Part shown: one piece after another, positions 44,284-45,515 of the stretch
Position numbering within the stretch: position 1 is the first letter of the stretch
Layout: every line of letters starts with the position of its first letter
Translations under genes and position numbers: made by a program
The notes under the pieces: generated by a model
The model's database searches: none
Told to the model about the DNA's origin: nothing
What the model saw: the letters and a program-made list of their open reading frames with translations, nothing else
Source of the DNA: Alphaproteobacteria bacterium
Lineage (GTDB): Bacteria > Pseudomonadota > Alphaproteobacteria > UBA9219
DNA length: 45,515 nucleotides
Direction: 5' to 3'
Assembly: GCA_028716765.1 (NCBI GenBank)
Contig: JAQUPC010000002.1
Coordinates: forward strand, 1 to 45,515

Positions 44284-45515
44284 TCAGGGCTTCGCCCACC
44301 ACGTTTCCAGAATAGGCCCATAAAGCGGCGTTTTCTCCGGATGGCCGGTGCGCGGCGCCCAGTACGCGATCAAATCCGCGCCCAGATAATAAAACGGCAC
44401 GACGTAACGGCCTGACAAAAGCACGCGATCGAGCGCGCGCGTCGTGGCCACAAGCTCCTCGCGCGTTTCGGCTTCGGGTATAGCCGCCGCCAGCGCGTCC
44501 ACGACGGGATCCTTGATGCCGGGATAATTGCGGCTGCCCGGCTGGTCCGCGGCCGCCGAGCCCCAGAAGAAGAGCTGTTCGTTCCCCGGCGACAGGCTGT
44601 TGAACCATTTTCCCGTGGTCACGTCGTAATCGAACGACGTGAGCCGGGCCTGATATTGCGCGCTGTCCACCGTGCGCACGCGCGCCGTAATGCCGAGGCG
44701 TTTTAACGTCCGGGCCCATTCGAGCGCCACTTTTTCCTCGGACGGATCGCTGAGAAGCACCTCGAACGTCACCGGCGCGGCGTCCGGCGCGTACAGCATG
44801 TCTTCCTGCACCGTATACCCGGCCCTTTTGAGCCTTGAGGACGCCCAAAGCAGCATGGTGCGCATGTTGTTTTCGTCGTCGCGAATGGGGGACAACACGG
44901 GGTTCACGGTGAAAACACTGGCCGGCAATTGCGCGCGGTATTTTTCAAGAATCGCCAATTCCCGGCCCTGAGGCAAACCGGCCGCCGCCAGTTCGGAGTT
45001 GGGAAAAAAGCTTTCCGTCCGGCGGTAGAGGCCGTGAAACAGGGAACGGTTGATCCAGCCGAAATCGAAAGCAAGGTTTAAAGCCGCGCGTAAAACCGCG
45101 TCCTGGAACAACGGCCGTCTGGTGTTGAGAATAAACCCGGCAGCCGCTTCGGGGCGGCGGTGGTCGAAACGCTCGAGCTTGATCCGGCCGTCGGCGGCCG
45201 CGGGCCCGTCGTAAGCCGCGGCCCATTTGTTGGGGTCCGGCTCGCGGCGCAAATCGAACTGCCCGGCCTTGAACGCCTGCAGCGCGATGCTGTCGTCACG
45301 GTAATAATCGAAGCGGATCGCGGCGAAATTGTACAGGCCGCGCTGGGCCGGAACGTTGCGGCCCCAGTAATTCGGGTCGCGCTCGTACGTGATGGAGCGG
45401 CCCGGATCGACGTTCGCGACTTTGTAGGGACCGCTGCCAAGGGGCAGGAGCAGAGTCGTCCGGTTAAACGTGCCGTTGCCACAGTAATGTTGGGGCAGCA
45501 CAGGCACCAACCCCA
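44284..45515 (-). CDS. Extracellular solute-binding protein, family 5 (YejA-like), N-terminus beyond window
   Basis: The frame is open to the right edge, so the first part is missing; 410 codons are visible. Sequence such as LGSGPYKVANVDPGRSITYE, YNFAAIRFDYYRDDSIALQA, FILNTRRPLFQDAVLRAALN and SFFPNSELAAAGLPQGRELA is characteristic of periplasmic peptide-binding components of Yej/Opp-type ABC importers. YejA binds oligopeptides and microcin C-type cargo in enterobacteria. Permease and ATPase genes would be expected in the same operon, beyond the window or elsewhere. Confidence 0.9.
   Translation of the reverse strand, partial: GLVPVLPQHYCGNGTFNRTTLLLPLGSGPYKVANVDPGRSITYERDPNYWGRNVPAQRGLYNFAAIRFDYYRDDSIALQAFKAGQFDLRREPDPNKWAAAYDGPAAADGRIKLERFDHRRPEAAAGFILNTRRPLFQDAVLRAALNLAFDFGWINRSLFHGLYRRTESFFPNSELAAAGLPQGRELAILEKYRAQLPASVFTVNPVLSPIRDDENNMRTMLLWASSRLKRAGYTVQEDMLYAPDAAPVTFEVLLSDPSEEKVALEWARTLKRLGITARVRTVDSAQYQARLTSFDYDVTTGKWFNSLSPGNEQLFFWGSAAADQPGSRNYPGIKDPVVDALAAAIPEAETREELVATTRALDRVLLSGRYVVPFYYLGADLIAYWAPRTGHPEKTPLYGPILETWWAKP

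Overview
The window comes from an alphaproteobacterium with GC-rich coding sequence and AT-richer intergenic gaps. The GroEL/GroES, PyrD, PheST and ClpB sequences fit this, as does the loose order rsmB ... rpe - heparinase II/III - purH, which I associate with Alphaproteobacteria. The order within the class cannot be fixed from here. A class II lysyl-tRNA synthetase is notable, because many alphaproteobacteria use the class I enzyme.

Layout. 1-2253 (minus strand): a Fap-like functional-amyloid locus with a three-repeat secreted subunit, a one-repeat small subunit and a FapD-like C39 cysteine peptidase cut by the left edge. An AT-rich divergent control region follows. 2743-10578: housekeeping genes (SatP-type acetate transporter, 5-formyl-THF cyclo-ligase, LysRS, methyltransferase, S24-type repressor, PyrD, histidine phosphatase, KdsB-like enzyme). 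10827-12400: a small accessory patch (DUF5681 protein, a HARE-HTH-like protein, a structured candidate RNA). 12475-13049: a stack of dispersed palindromic repeats. 13050-19449: ClpB and a Gtr-type glycosylation operon with a lipoprotein. 19643-21274: two related small proteins of unknown function flanking a WrbA-like flavoprotein. 21460-26472: rpmI-rplT-pheS-phosphatase-pheT. 26753-27860: two accessory genes, one with a 9-base poly-G tract at its 3' end that looks like a slippage site or a sequencing indel. 27920-30240: groESL with a RpoH-like promoter and a CIRCE operator. 30299-33429: MacAB-type efflux pair. 33491-35198: envelope-stress small proteins and LemA. 35260-43025: rsmB, a secreted glycosidase-like protein, rpe, heparinase-like protein, a secreted Cys-containing protein, a Toprim remnant and purH. 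43483-45515: a SnoaL-like protein with a histone-H1-like tail and a YejA-like solute-binding protein cut by the right edge.

The most interesting system is the amyloid locus: subunits sharing one repeat unit, next to a C39 peptidase, is the logic of the Pseudomonas fap operon, here in an alphaproteobacterium with little sequence identity visible to me. The second theme is at least four families of dispersed repeats. One has compensatory changes in both stems; another supplies the C-terminal codons of two genes, the leader of a third and the spacer between groES and groEL.

All calls are from reading the sequence; no database search was run.
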